Shown piece after piece: positions 1-8,115 of a stretch of 21,549 nucleotides of DNA. The notes beneath the pieces are model-generated. The model was not told the DNA's origin, did no database searches, and saw only the letters and a list, made by a program, of their open reading frames with translations. Source of the DNA: JBBRXJ01 sp038248505 (GTDB taxonomy: Bacteria > Bacteroidota > Bacteroidia > Bacteroidales > JBBRXJ01). The stretch covers positions 1 to 21,549 of the forward strand of contig JBBRXJ010000062.1 in the NCBI GenBank assembly GCA_038248505.1, read 5' to 3'. A program made the position numbers and the translations under genes. The stretch's first letter is position 1; every line of letters starts with the position of its first letter.

Positions 1-342
1 CGTTTTTAATTCTTACATCTCTAAAGTGCTCTCTACATGAAAGTTCATCAGGAAATCGCTGAGAAAAATTTAATATCTTCTTTTTCTTGCGAAACTATCT
101 GATTGATACGTCAAAACGTGTCGGAGGTGTATGATAATGCAAAATCAATTTATAGATTAGAGAAAGAATTTAATGATATGTTTTTTAACACTATTTTCAT
201 TAAACCTTCGTAAAATCAGTTAAAAAGCAAAGTTATGTCAATGGATATTTTGAATTTGAAAGAGAGGGTAATCAAAAAGTAAACATTTACTAAAGGTTCG
301 TTAAGGCTTTTTGGGCAAAATGTAGTTTTACGAAGCGATGTT
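1..342. other. Gene-poor left edge with a possible decayed ORF fragment
   Basis: No intact gene is visible. On the plus strand one frame reads from ATG at 37 through an in-frame TGA at 100-102 and continues with coding-like sequence (… NVSEVYDNAKSIYRLEKEF …) to a TAA at 211-213, then a second short frame begins with ATG near 235. The fragment has no recognised family and may be chance, but it resembles the TGA-interrupted state of the neighbouring two-component genes. I see no tRNA, terminator or inverted repeat here. Confidence 0.25.
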
Positions 343-1181
343 CTAAAATTTGACTAAATAGGTTGTTAGGTTTGCTTCTTCTGACAGATGGAGCTTTTTT
401 CGTAATCGATTGCGTGCAACTTTAATACTATCGGGTTTTGAATGAATAATTGCCGATATATCTTTTGAGGATAGATTTAGTCTTAAAAGAGCACAGAGTC
501 TTAGTTCAGCTGGGATTAGGTCGATGTGTATTATATATAGATTTTGATAAAAATCAGGATGTACTTCAATGAAATGGTTGTTGAACTCCTTCCAATTTGT
601 ATCGGCTATGTTATTTGCTAATGTGCATCTTAAGTTGGCTAAAGATGTTTGTATTTTTTGATTATCATGAATGGGATTTAGAGCTTGTATGCTCTCAATT
701 GTATCCATGGTTTCTTTTAGAACTACTTTGCTTTCATCCAAACGAATTGCTATATGCAAGAGTTCTCGCATCTTTCTTTCTATTGCATCTTTAAAATAAC
801 TAGCCAGTTTTACAGCCGAATTTACTCGAGCAATAACTTCTAAATTGTCAAATGGCTTTTTAATAAAATCAATAACCCCTATTCTATAAACATCAAGTAA
901 ATGCTCCTGTTCTGTCATATAACCCGTCATCATGATAACTTGTATTTCACGAGTTTCTTTATTTGATTTTATTTTATTTGTTTTAATGTTTCTAAACCAT
1001 TTATTTCTGGCATATTTCAATCAAGTATGATTAGATCAACTATAGTGGTTTTTATAAAATGGATGGTTTCACTTTCGCTATATTCTTTATAGATGTCGTA
1101 TCCATAAGAAAGAATTACAGAAACAATCTCAACATTATATTGGTCATCATCAACGATAAGTATTTTTTTGCGTTTAGTCAT
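343..1181 (-). pseudogene. Response regulator, receiver plus LuxR-type HTH, disrupted
   Basis: This is the remains of a two-component response regulator of about 277 residues. It starts with ATG at 1181, directly after the TAG of the histidine kinase. The receiver domain is recognisable: acidic pocket ILIVDDD at residues 8-13, phospho-acceptor D54 in LIILD, NMPEINGLETLK after it, MMTGY, and the conserved Lys in DFIKKPFD. The C-terminus (…PAELRLCALLRLNLSSKDIS…, then RNRLRKKLHL) is the HTH type common in Bacteroidota regulators. Two lesions break it. Codon 55 is TGA (1017-1019), where relatives often carry Trp (DWNMP). A tandem ATTTT duplication at 966-975 shifts the frame; removing one copy restores KQIKSNKETRE and gives exactly 278 codons with the stop. 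The long downstream frame has only a spurious TTG start at 1020. DNA-binding output without a receiver might still be made by re-initiation, but I infer a pseudogene. Confidence 0.85.
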
Positions 1182-2538
1182 CTAGTCTGTAATAATAGTT
1201 TTTATAGGTAATGTAATTCGAATTTCACACTCATTACCGAGTGAGCTTGATATTGTCCCATTATTCTTTTCTATAAATTCGCGGCAAATAAGAAGTCCAA
1301 TTCCACTTCCCATTTCATGTTCGGTGCCCTTGGTTGAGATGGGATTCTTTGTGTTAAGTGTCTTTTGCAAATTACGGTCATCAAAACCAATTCCGAAGTT
1401 GTGTATAAATACCTCTGCAAAGGTGTTTATAGTATTCGATTGAATAATTATTTTTTGGTTTGGGTAGGAGAATTTAATGGCATTTAAAATTAGATTTCGT
1501 ACTACAATAGCAATCATGTCTGCATCAAAGAATGCATTTATAGTTATATTGGGACTGAATTGAATGTTTATATTTTTAAATTTAGCTTGTGGCTCCTTTG
1601 ATTTTATAACCTCCGCTATGATAGGATTTAAATCATTATTTTTTGTGTTTACTGTTATTTGTTTCAATTGACTTCAACTACAGTAAAGTATATTTTCAAG
1701 TTGATAACGATAAGAAAACGAAACTTTTTCAATACTAGACAAATGTTCTTCTGCTTTTGGAATATCATTTTTGTTAAGTGCTGTTTTTAATAAAAAGATG
1801 TAATTGGAGATGTTTGATATGGAGCCTTGTAAGTCGTGCGAAATAATTGAATATAATTTATTTTTACGCTCGTTTTTACTTTTTAATTCCCTATTCAGAT
1901 CTCCGGTAATAATCATAATAATATTGAACGCTAAAAGGTTCATGCTAATACCAGCTAAAGTCATTAGACTAATTGAAATTGGATTTGAAGCAAAGGGATC
2001 AGTAGGTGTGAAAAAAAGTGATAAGCAGAATCGGGTTACTTGAATACCAGCATAGAAAAAATAGAGCCCCGCTTACCAAATATAAATTCGTCGTTGAGCT
2101 TGCGTTTTTCCTTTTAAAGAAAACAAAACCCGATAGGGAGTATAAAATAATTGAGATAGCAACATTAGCTGGGTAACGAATGGCTAATGATTTGTGTAGT
2201 ATGGTAAAGATGAAAACATTTAAAAAGGGAAGAAATGGTAAAATTCAGATTGATTTGGGCATCCTTTTTCCTAAATATGAAAATATTCCATTTAAAAAAA
2301 TAATGTCTCCAGTGAGGATTAAAACATTAAAAGTGCTTGAAAATGAGAAATCTATCCATAATGGACTCGGGTAAGGAAAAAATGCGAATACCAAAAGACC
2401 CGCTGATGTCACAAAACTACCTGAAACATAGCATTTTATAGCACGTATTTGTGGCATCTGTAATTGGAGACTATACATCAGAATGCCGAGAAGTAGTTTA
2501 TTAATAGCAAGTATTGCAATAAAAATAGCAAGGTTCAT
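1182..2538 (-). pseudogene. Membrane histidine kinase, disrupted
   Basis: This reads as a single sensor kinase of about 451 residues (452 codons including the stop after removing one base). Residues 1-240 are hydrophobic with six or seven likely membrane segments. A dimerisation/phosphorylation region follows with KLYSIISHDLQG, whose His is the expected phospho-site. The ATPase domain has an N box (RNLILNAIKFS) and a G2 box (GSGIGLLICREF). Three lesions are visible: TGA at 2245-2247 (codon 98), a 7-A run at 2011-2017 that is one base too long (six would join LLITFF to TPTDPFA), and TGA at 1674-1676 in the CS*SQLKQI stretch, where relatives usually have Arg (WSRSQ). In addition the G1 box reads HNFGIGF, so the usual ATP-binding Asp is Asn. 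Start is the ATG at 2538, 14 bases after a promoter-like box. It forms a zero-gap pair with the regulator downstream. Sensed signal is unknown. Confidence 0.85.
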
Positions 2539-2552
2539 TCTTTGTTTTTTTT

Positions 2553-2583
2553 TAAATATACTCTAATCAGAAGAATAGTCAAA
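2553..2583 (-). promoter_or_regulatory. Bacteroidota-type promoter of the kinase/regulator pair
   Basis: On the minus strand TTTG (2583-2580), a 19-base spacer and TATATTTA (2560-2553) match the Bacteroidota pattern TTTG-N19-TAnnTTTG with one mismatch at the last base of the -7 box. The ATG follows 14 bases later, so the leader would be very short, like that inferred for rlmD. Confidence 0.5.
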
Positions 2584-2727
2584 AAGATGAGCGAATTCTT
2601 TAAATTGCTAATATGCAGTAAATCAATGCGTGTTGAATATTACTAGTAAATATAGTGTAAATAAATGATTGTTTAATAGATGTAATTACATGTGTATCAG
2701 CATGCTTTTAGCTGTTTTTAAAAGAGG

Positions 2728-2757
2728 TTTTTTTATTCCCATAAATTTATATCTTTG
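2728..2757 (+). promoter_or_regulatory. Promoter of the etfBA-acyl-CoA dehydrogenase operon
   Basis: TATCTTTG at 2750-2757 is an exact TAnnTTTG -7 box, and a T-rich stretch beginning near 2728 sits at about the -33 distance. The first start codon of the operon lies 27 bases downstream with no Shine-Dalgarno-like sequence between them. Confidence 0.6.
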
Positions 2758-2783
2758 CACACGTTGTATAAAATGCATATTTA

Positions 2784-3662
2784 ATGAAAGGATTAAAGAT
2801 TATTGTACTTGCCAAACAGGTACCCGACACACGTAATGTCGGAAAAGACGCGATGAAAGCCGATGGTACGGTGAACCGTGCTGCTTTACCCGCAATTTTC
2901 AACCCAGAAGACTTGAATGCCTTGGAACAGGCTCTACGATTGAAAGACAAGTTTCCGGGCACAACAATTACCCTTTTAACGATGGGGCCAGTGCGAGCCG
3001 CAGAGATTCTTCGTGAAGGTTTATACCGAGGTGCTGATGATGGTATTTTGTTAACAGATAGAGCCTTTGCTGGTGCTGATACCTTGGCTACATCCTACGC
3101 TATTGCTTGTGCAATGCGTAAGATTAAAGACTTTGATATTATTATTTGTGGTCGTCAGGCAATTGATGGCGATACAGCTCAAGTAGGCCCGCAGGTTGCT
3201 GAGAAATTAGGACTTCCTCAAATTACTTATGCCGAAGAGATTATTTCAGCTGACTCAAAAAAGATACGTATTAAGCGCCGTCTCGAAAGAGGAGTAGAGC
3301 TTGCAGAGGGTCCACTACCTATGGTAATAACGGTTAATTCTTCTGCTCCTGAATGTCGCCCACGTAATGCTCGTTGGTTAATGAAGTATAAACATGCTAC
3401 CACCACGAGCGAACGTCAAGAAAAAGATGAAGATTATATCAATAATATTTTTAACGATCGCCCATTCTTAAACATAAAAGAATGGAGTGTAAATGATATT
3501 GAATGCGATCGTGAGCAGCTTGGACTTTCTGGTTCACCAACAAAAGTGAAAAAAATTGATAATATCGTTTTTCAAGCAAAGGAGTCAAAACGCATAAGCG
3601 ATGCAGATAAGGATATTAGTGAGTTGATGCAAGAGCTCATCTCAAATCATACCATTGGATAA
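2784..3662 (+). CDS. etfB: Electron transfer flavoprotein, beta subunit
   Basis: EtfB is the AMP-binding half of the EtfAB heterodimer, a soluble cytoplasmic carrier that takes electrons from, or gives them to, acyl-CoA dehydrogenases. The 292-residue product opens with LKIIVLAKQVPDT, typical of the family, and contains the ETF beta signature region with CGRQAIDGDTAQVGPQ from about residue 122. The first ATG after the promoter box is used. It is 25 bases ahead of etfA and in the same operon as an acyl-CoA dehydrogenase, the classic arrangement. The C-terminal 60 residues, charged and less conserved, are longer than in a minimal about 250-residue EtfB; this longer form is usual in Bacteroidota as far as I recall. 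Whether this ETF is a simple carrier or an electron-bifurcating type cannot be settled by eye. Confidence 0.95.
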   Translation: MKGLKIIVLAKQVPDTRNVGKDAMKADGTVNRAALPAIFNPEDLNALEQALRLKDKFPGTTITLLTMGPVRAAEILREGLYRGADDGILLTDRAFAGADTLATSYAIACAMRKIKDFDIIICGRQAIDGDTAQVGPQVAEKLGLPQITYAEEIISADSKKIRIKRRLERGVELAEGPLPMVITVNSSAPECRPRNARWLMKYKHATTTSERQEKDEDYINNIFNDRPFLNIKEWSVNDIECDREQLGLSGSPTKVKKIDNIVFQAKESKRISDADKDISELMQELISNHTIG

Positions 3663-3687
3663 TTGCTAAACAGAAAATAGATCAAAC

Positions 3688-4707
3688 ATGAATAATTTAT
3701 TCGTTTATTGCGAACTCGATGAAGGAAAGATCTCAGAAGTGAGTCTTGAATTGATGACTAAAGGCCGTAAGCTTGCTGATCAGTTAAAATGCAAACTTGA
3801 AGCTTTAGTTATTGGAAGTAAATTGACAGGCATTGAAGATCAATTGTTTCCGTATGGTGCCGATACGGTATATCTTGCTGATGACGCACGCTTATACCCA
3901 TACACAACTTTGCCTCATACTGCAATTACCGTTAATCTTTTTAAAGAACAACAACCACAAATTGCATTAATGGGTGCTACCACTATTGGTCGCGACCTTG
4001 GTCCACGCGTATCGTCAGCTTTAACCAGTGGTTTAACTGCTGATTGTACCAGTCTTGAGATTGGTGAACATGAAGACAAGAAGAATGATAAAGTATATAA
4101 AGATCTTTTGTATCAAATACGCCCAGCATTTGGGGGGAATATAATTGCTACCATTATTAATCCGGATTGTCGCCCTCAAATGGCTACCGTACGTGAAGGG
4201 GTAATGAAAAAAGAGATTGTTGATTCAAAACGTAAAGGTAATGTTGTTCAATTGGACGTAAAGAAATATGCAAACGACACAGAGTTTGTTGTTAAAATTA
4301 TTGAGCGTCATATTGAAAAGTCAAAAGTAAATGTGAAGAATGCAGCTATTGTAGTTGCTGGCGGATACGGTGTTGGCAGCAAAGAGAATTTCAATTTGTT
4401 ATTTGATTTAGCTGCAACCATTGGTGGTGAAGTGGGTGCTTCGCGTGCTGCTGTTGACTCTGGTTATGCTGATCATGATCGTCAGATCGGTCAAACTGGG
4501 GTTACTGTGCGACCAAAATTATATATAGCTTGTGGTATTTCAGGGCAAATACAGCATATTGCAGGTATGCAAGAATCGGCTATGATTATTTCAATAAATA
4601 ACGATGCAACGGCTCCTATAAATAAGATTGCGGATTATGTTATTACGGGCAGTGTTGAATCTGTACTACCTAAAATGATTAAGTATTACAAACAGAATAC
4701 AAAGTAA
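3688..4707 (+). CDS. etfA: Electron transfer flavoprotein, alpha subunit
   Basis: EtfA carries the FAD of the EtfAB heterodimer. The 339-residue protein has the N-terminal alpha/beta domain (about residues 1-190, with GATTIGRDLGPRVSSAL) and the C-terminal FAD domain: VVAGGYGVGSKENF from about residue 220, GASRAAVDSGY, the QIGQTGVTVRPKLYIACG segment and the ISGQIQHIAGMQ motif, then NNDATAPINKIADYVITG. All expected FAD-contacting stretches are present and the length is normal. The ATG at 3688 follows etfB by 25 bases, and the dehydrogenase starts 24 bases after the stop, so the three genes should be co-transcribed from the promoter near 2750. Confidence 0.96.
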   Translation: MNNLFVYCELDEGKISEVSLELMTKGRKLADQLKCKLEALVIGSKLTGIEDQLFPYGADTVYLADDARLYPYTTLPHTAITVNLFKEQQPQIALMGATTIGRDLGPRVSSALTSGLTADCTSLEIGEHEDKKNDKVYKDLLYQIRPAFGGNIIATIINPDCRPQMATVREGVMKKEIVDSKRKGNVVQLDVKKYANDTEFVVKIIERHIEKSKVNVKNAAIVVAGGYGVGSKENFNLLFDLAATIGGEVGASRAAVDSGYADHDRQIGQTGVTVRPKLYIACGISGQIQHIAGMQESAMIISINNDATAPINKIADYVITGSVESVLPKMIKYYKQNTK

Positions 4708-4731
4708 TCTGAAACAATAAAATAGACTAAA

Positions 4732-6438
4732 ATGGCTAATTTCTATACAGACAGTCCGGATTTAAGATTTCATCTTAATCACCCATTAATGAAGAAAATT
4801 GTTACGCTCAAAGAACGTAACTTTATTGAGAAAGATAAATATGAATTCGCACCTATTGATTTTGAAGATGCGATGGATACCTTCGATAAAATTCTTGAAA
4901 TAGTCGGTGATATATGTGGTAATATTATTGGCCCTAATGCAGAAAGTGTTGACCACGATGGCCCACAGATTGTTGATGGAAACGTTAAATATGCACGAGG
5001 TACTCAGGAAAATTATGAAGCATTGGTGAAAGCTGATCTTATGGGTTTAACCTTACCACGTAAGTACAATGGTTTAAATATGCCTATTATTCCTTATATT
5101 ATGGCAGCAGACATGGTTTCACGTGCTGATGCTGGTTTTGTGAATATATGGGGCTTGCAAGATTGTGCTGAAACGATTCATGAATATGCAAGTGAAGAGC
5201 AAAAAGCAAAATATTTACCACGCGTTTGTGCTGGTGAAACAATGGCAATGGATCTTACTGAACCAGATGCTGGAAGTGACTTACAGGCCGTAATGTTAAA
5301 AGCTACTTTTGACGAAAAGAAAAATCAATGGTATCTTAATGGTGTGAAACGTTTCATTACTAACGGTGATGGTGATATCTCTCTAGTACTTGCTCGTTCA
5401 GAAGAAGGAACGACAGATGGCCGTGGTCTCTCTATGTTTATTTTTGATAAAAAAGAAGGCGGAATGACTGTACGTCGTATCGAAAATAAAATGGGTATTA
5501 AAGGTTCACCTACTTGTGAATTGGTTTTTAAAAATGCACCAGCTGAACTCTGTGGTCAACGAAAGTTAGGTCTTATTAAATATGTAATGGCACTTATGAA
5601 TGGTGCTCGTTTGGGTATAGGTGCTCAATCTGTTGGAATTTGTGATGCTTCATATCGTGAAGCTTTGGCTTATGCTAAAGAGCGTAAGCAGTTTGGAAAA
5701 ACAATTATTGAATTCCCTGCAGTATATGAAATGCTTTCTTTAATGAAAGCGAAGCTTGATTCATCACGTACCATGTTGTATGAAACTTCACGTTTTGTTG
5801 ATCTCTATAAAACATACGAGCATATTGCAGAGGAACGTCCTTTAACAAAAGAAGAAAAAGATGACCTGCGCAAATATCAAAAATTAGCCGATTTATTTAC
5901 TCCGCTTTGTAAAGGCCTTTCATCAGAATTCTGTAATCAGAATGCTTATGATGCCGTTCAAATTCATGGTGGTTCTGGTTTTATGAAAGACTATCCAGTG
6001 GAGCGTATTTATCGTGATGCTCGTATTACATCTATTTATGAAGGAACGACTCAATTGCAAGTTGTAGCTGCTATTCGTGGTGTTACAACAGGTGCATTGC
6101 TTACTCAGATTAGAGTTTATGAGGCAGAAGAACTTAAGCCAGAATTAGAAACCTACCGTCGTATTTTAATTGATATGACTGCTGAATACGAGATTGCAGT
6201 TAAGAAAGTAATTGATGCTAATACGCCCGCATTTATCGATTTTCATGCTCGTCGTGTAGTTGAAATGGCCGGCTTTATTATTATGGGTTATTTGTTACTT
6301 CAGGACACAAATAGAGAACAAAACTTTTGGAAAACAACAGAAGTATTTTTGAAATTTGCTCGCTCGCAAAATACTGGTAAAGCGGATTTTATTGCGCATA
6401 GCAACCTGAATGATTTAGGAAAATTCAAACAAGAATAA
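4732..6438 (+). CDS. Acyl-CoA dehydrogenase, long (568 aa) form
   Basis: This flavoenzyme introduces the alpha-beta double bond in an acyl-CoA and passes electrons to the EtfAB encoded just upstream (or runs in reverse as an enoyl-CoA reductase). Visible motifs are the flavin-contact block MAMDLTEPDAGSDL, the middle-domain NGVKRFITNGD, GARLGIGAQSVGI with YAKERKQFGK at the start of the C-terminal domain, QIHGGSGFMKDYPVERIYRD, and YEGT, whose Glu (residue 437) is the likely catalytic base. At 568 residues it is much longer than the about 380-residue classical enzymes: there is an N-terminal extension of some 80 residues and an added helical C-terminal region after about residue 460. Chain-length preference cannot be read from the sequence. 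It is the last gene of the operon and is followed by a strong hairpin. Confidence 0.94.
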   Translation: MANFYTDSPDLRFHLNHPLMKKIVTLKERNFIEKDKYEFAPIDFEDAMDTFDKILEIVGDICGNIIGPNAESVDHDGPQIVDGNVKYARGTQENYEALVKADLMGLTLPRKYNGLNMPIIPYIMAADMVSRADAGFVNIWGLQDCAETIHEYASEEQKAKYLPRVCAGETMAMDLTEPDAGSDLQAVMLKATFDEKKNQWYLNGVKRFITNGDGDISLVLARSEEGTTDGRGLSMFIFDKKEGGMTVRRIENKMGIKGSPTCELVFKNAPAELCGQRKLGLIKYVMALMNGARLGIGAQSVGICDASYREALAYAKERKQFGKTIIEFPAVYEMLSLMKAKLDSSRTMLYETSRFVDLYKTYEHIAEERPLTKEEKDDLRKYQKLADLFTPLCKGLSSEFCNQNAYDAVQIHGGSGFMKDYPVERIYRDARITSIYEGTTQLQVVAAIRGVTTGALLTQIRVYEAEELKPELETYRRILIDMTAEYEIAVKKVIDANTPAFIDFHARRVVEMAGFIIMGYLLLQDTNREQNFWKTTEVFLKFARSQNTGKADFIAHSNLNDLGKFKQE

Positions 6439-6458
6439 TCAGAACGTTTAATCTTATT

Positions 6459-6507
6459 TTAAAACAAAAAACCTTTTGGATTAAAGTCAAAAGGTTTTTT
6501 GTTTTAA
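6459..6507. terminator. Bidirectional terminator hairpin after the ETF operon
   Basis: Arms AAAACAAAAAACCTTTTG (6461-6478) and its exact complement (6488-6505) form an 18-bp perfect stem, extendable to 20 bp, with a 9-base loop. Runs of T are built into both ends, so it can terminate the acyl-CoA dehydrogenase transcript on the plus strand and also stop read-through from creD on the opposite strand. Confidence 0.85.
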
Positions 6508-6616
6508 TACTGACCAAGTTTATATGTCATTTAGATATTTATCTTACAAATTAAGAACTATAAATGATGTCACATGAACTTGAAGACTCCTCGTGAAACA
6601 GCATTTGAATAAGATA

Positions 6617-6653
6617 ATTAGTCATGACACTACTGAATAGCGTCATGACTAAT
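6617..6653. repeat. Inverted repeat made of two GTCATGAC palindromes
   Basis: ATTAGTCATGAC (6617-6628) and its exact complement (6642-6653) form a 12-bp perfect inverted repeat with a 13-base spacer. Each arm contains GTCATGAC, itself a perfect palindrome, starting at 6621 and 6642, i.e. 21 bp apart. It lies 8 bases beyond the creD stop. There is no T-run after it on the creD strand, so it is not a typical intrinsic terminator; it could be a hairpin in the creD 3' end or a two-site protein-binding element. Confidence 0.6.
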
Positions 6654-6661
6654 GTCAATTT

Positions 6662-7978
6662 TTATTGTTCTATCTTGATGTTATACCAATCAATTTCTCT
6701 TGAAACAAACATTACTAAGCCTAGTATTAGGAATATTCCAATACTGCCTATAAGTAAGGCGTAGTCTTGCATTTGAATAATTACAAAAATAAACGAATAT
6801 AGAATACATAATATACTACTTATCAAATAGCTTAGTTTTGATGATTTTAAAATCGCTTTAATGTAACCCGTGATTAATAGGAGTGTTGCTACTGCCGATG
6901 ATATAAAGGCTAAATTAAAGTTAAGATGCTCTGAAATTGATAGAAGTAGTGAGTAAAAAACAATCAATGCAATGCCAACTAAAATGTATTGTATTGGATG
7001 TATAAAAACTTTGTTGAGAATTTCCACAAAGAAGAACACAAGGAATGTGAAAATAATAAACAAGATGGCATATTTAATGGAACGAGTTGTTTTCTGATAA
7101 CTATCAACAGGTAAGAGCAAATCTACACCAAAAGCGGAACTTTCAACTTTATAACGATTGCTTATCCACATTTGAGGAAAGTTTCGATTTAAATGTAGTA
7201 TGTTCCAATTAGCATTAAAGCCACTATCTGCAGTAGTTCTGCTATCAGGTAAAAATGCACCATTGAAACTCGGGTTGTTCCATTTCGATTTTAATTTAAT
7301 ATCGGTAACTTTACCAACAGGGATGAAATAGAGGATTTGACTGCCCTTTAACTCAAGATCAAATGAAAAGCTATAAATAGCACTGTCATTAGGAATAATT
7401 TTAACGGGTGCATTTATACCACTTTCAATAATGTCATTTGAAACACTACCCGGATCGAATGCGAATTGTTCATTATTCCAATTTAAGTCAATTTGTTTTT
7501 CAATTCCTCTTAAATCAGGTATTCCCATTGATATTCGGGCTTTTTCAAAATGAATATCTTTTAATGGAATATCCAATTCTCGGAATTTAATATTGTTATA
7601 TACTCCTGAAATATTTAGTTTAGAATTATACACAACGATTTCATAAATACCACGGTTTCTTTTTTCAGGAAAAACTTCGCCATTTATTTTAAGATCGGTT
7701 GGTAGAAAATGAATGTATTCTTTCACTTGCATAATGCGCTCACCACTATCCTTTGTTGCACGTTCCTTATAATAACGTGTATAGGGTATTGAGATGTATG
7801 GGCCTGATAATGTTTGCTCTTCAGCCCATTTTGAGCTTACTTCGCGTATGGCATCATTTTGAGTTCCTTCGCGTTCTCTGATTAAATCTTTAATCATGGC
7901 GGTTGGAATTAATAGTAACAAGGTAATGGTCACAATAATTCCTATTTTTAGGAAAATGTTTGTTTTTAAAGGATTCAT
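6662..7978 (-). CDS. creD: CreD-like inner-membrane protein
   Basis: The 438-residue product matches the CreD family, inner-membrane proteins known from E. coli as a member of the CreBC regulon and linked to cell-envelope stress and colicin tolerance; the biochemical activity is not established. It starts at the ATG at 7978. One membrane segment (about residues 10-28) is followed by a long extracytoplasmic beta-rich region that begins with the family's REREGTQNDAIREVSSKW and SGPYISIPY stretches, and the C-terminal third has about five further membrane segments (from about residue 300: KYAILFIIFTFLVFFFVEIL …). Length is normal. It stands alone, without an adjacent regulator, convergent with the ETF operon and with 137 bases between its start and the end of the DUF4301 gene. 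I found no clear promoter match upstream. Confidence 0.85.
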   Translation of the reverse strand: MNPLKTNIFLKIGIIVTITLLLLIPTAMIKDLIREREGTQNDAIREVSSKWAEEQTLSGPYISIPYTRYYKERATKDSGERIMQVKEYIHFLPTDLKINGEVFPEKRNRGIYEIVVYNSKLNISGVYNNIKFRELDIPLKDIHFEKARISMGIPDLRGIEKQIDLNWNNEQFAFDPGSVSNDIIESGINAPVKIIPNDSAIYSFSFDLELKGSQILYFIPVGKVTDIKLKSKWNNPSFNGAFLPDSRTTADSGFNANWNILHLNRNFPQMWISNRYKVESSAFGVDLLLPVDSYQKTTRSIKYAILFIIFTFLVFFFVEILNKVFIHPIQYILVGIALIVFYSLLLSISEHLNFNLAFISSAVATLLLITGYIKAILKSSKLSYLISSILCILYSFIFVIIQMQDYALLIGSIGIFLILGLVMFVSREIDWYNIKIEQ

Positions 7979-8115
7979 GGTTTTGGGATCAAGGTTTTGT
8001 TTATGTAAGGTTTGTAATTGTTTAACCTTATTAATATACGAATATTATATACGGTATTGGCTGCTGTTTATTATATAAATATAAAATCTGATTATTATGT
8101 CCTCTGCCAACTATC

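Noticed and set aside
343..1020. Intact 225-residue regulator starting at 1020
   Set aside because: Its first 18 or so residues are an out-of-frame reading of the receiver's NMPEINGLETLK segment. The true gene starts at 1181 and is broken by TGA and a 5-nt duplication.
1182..1667. Stand-alone ATPase-domain protein as a separate gene
   Set aside because: It starts with TTG in the middle of the conserved SQLKQI stretch and is in frame with the upstream kinase part across a TGA.
8011..8036. TAAGGTT … AACCTTA inverted repeat upstream of creD as a regulatory site
   Set aside because: Arms are only 7 bp and it lies in a leader without a recognisable promoter; not enough to call.
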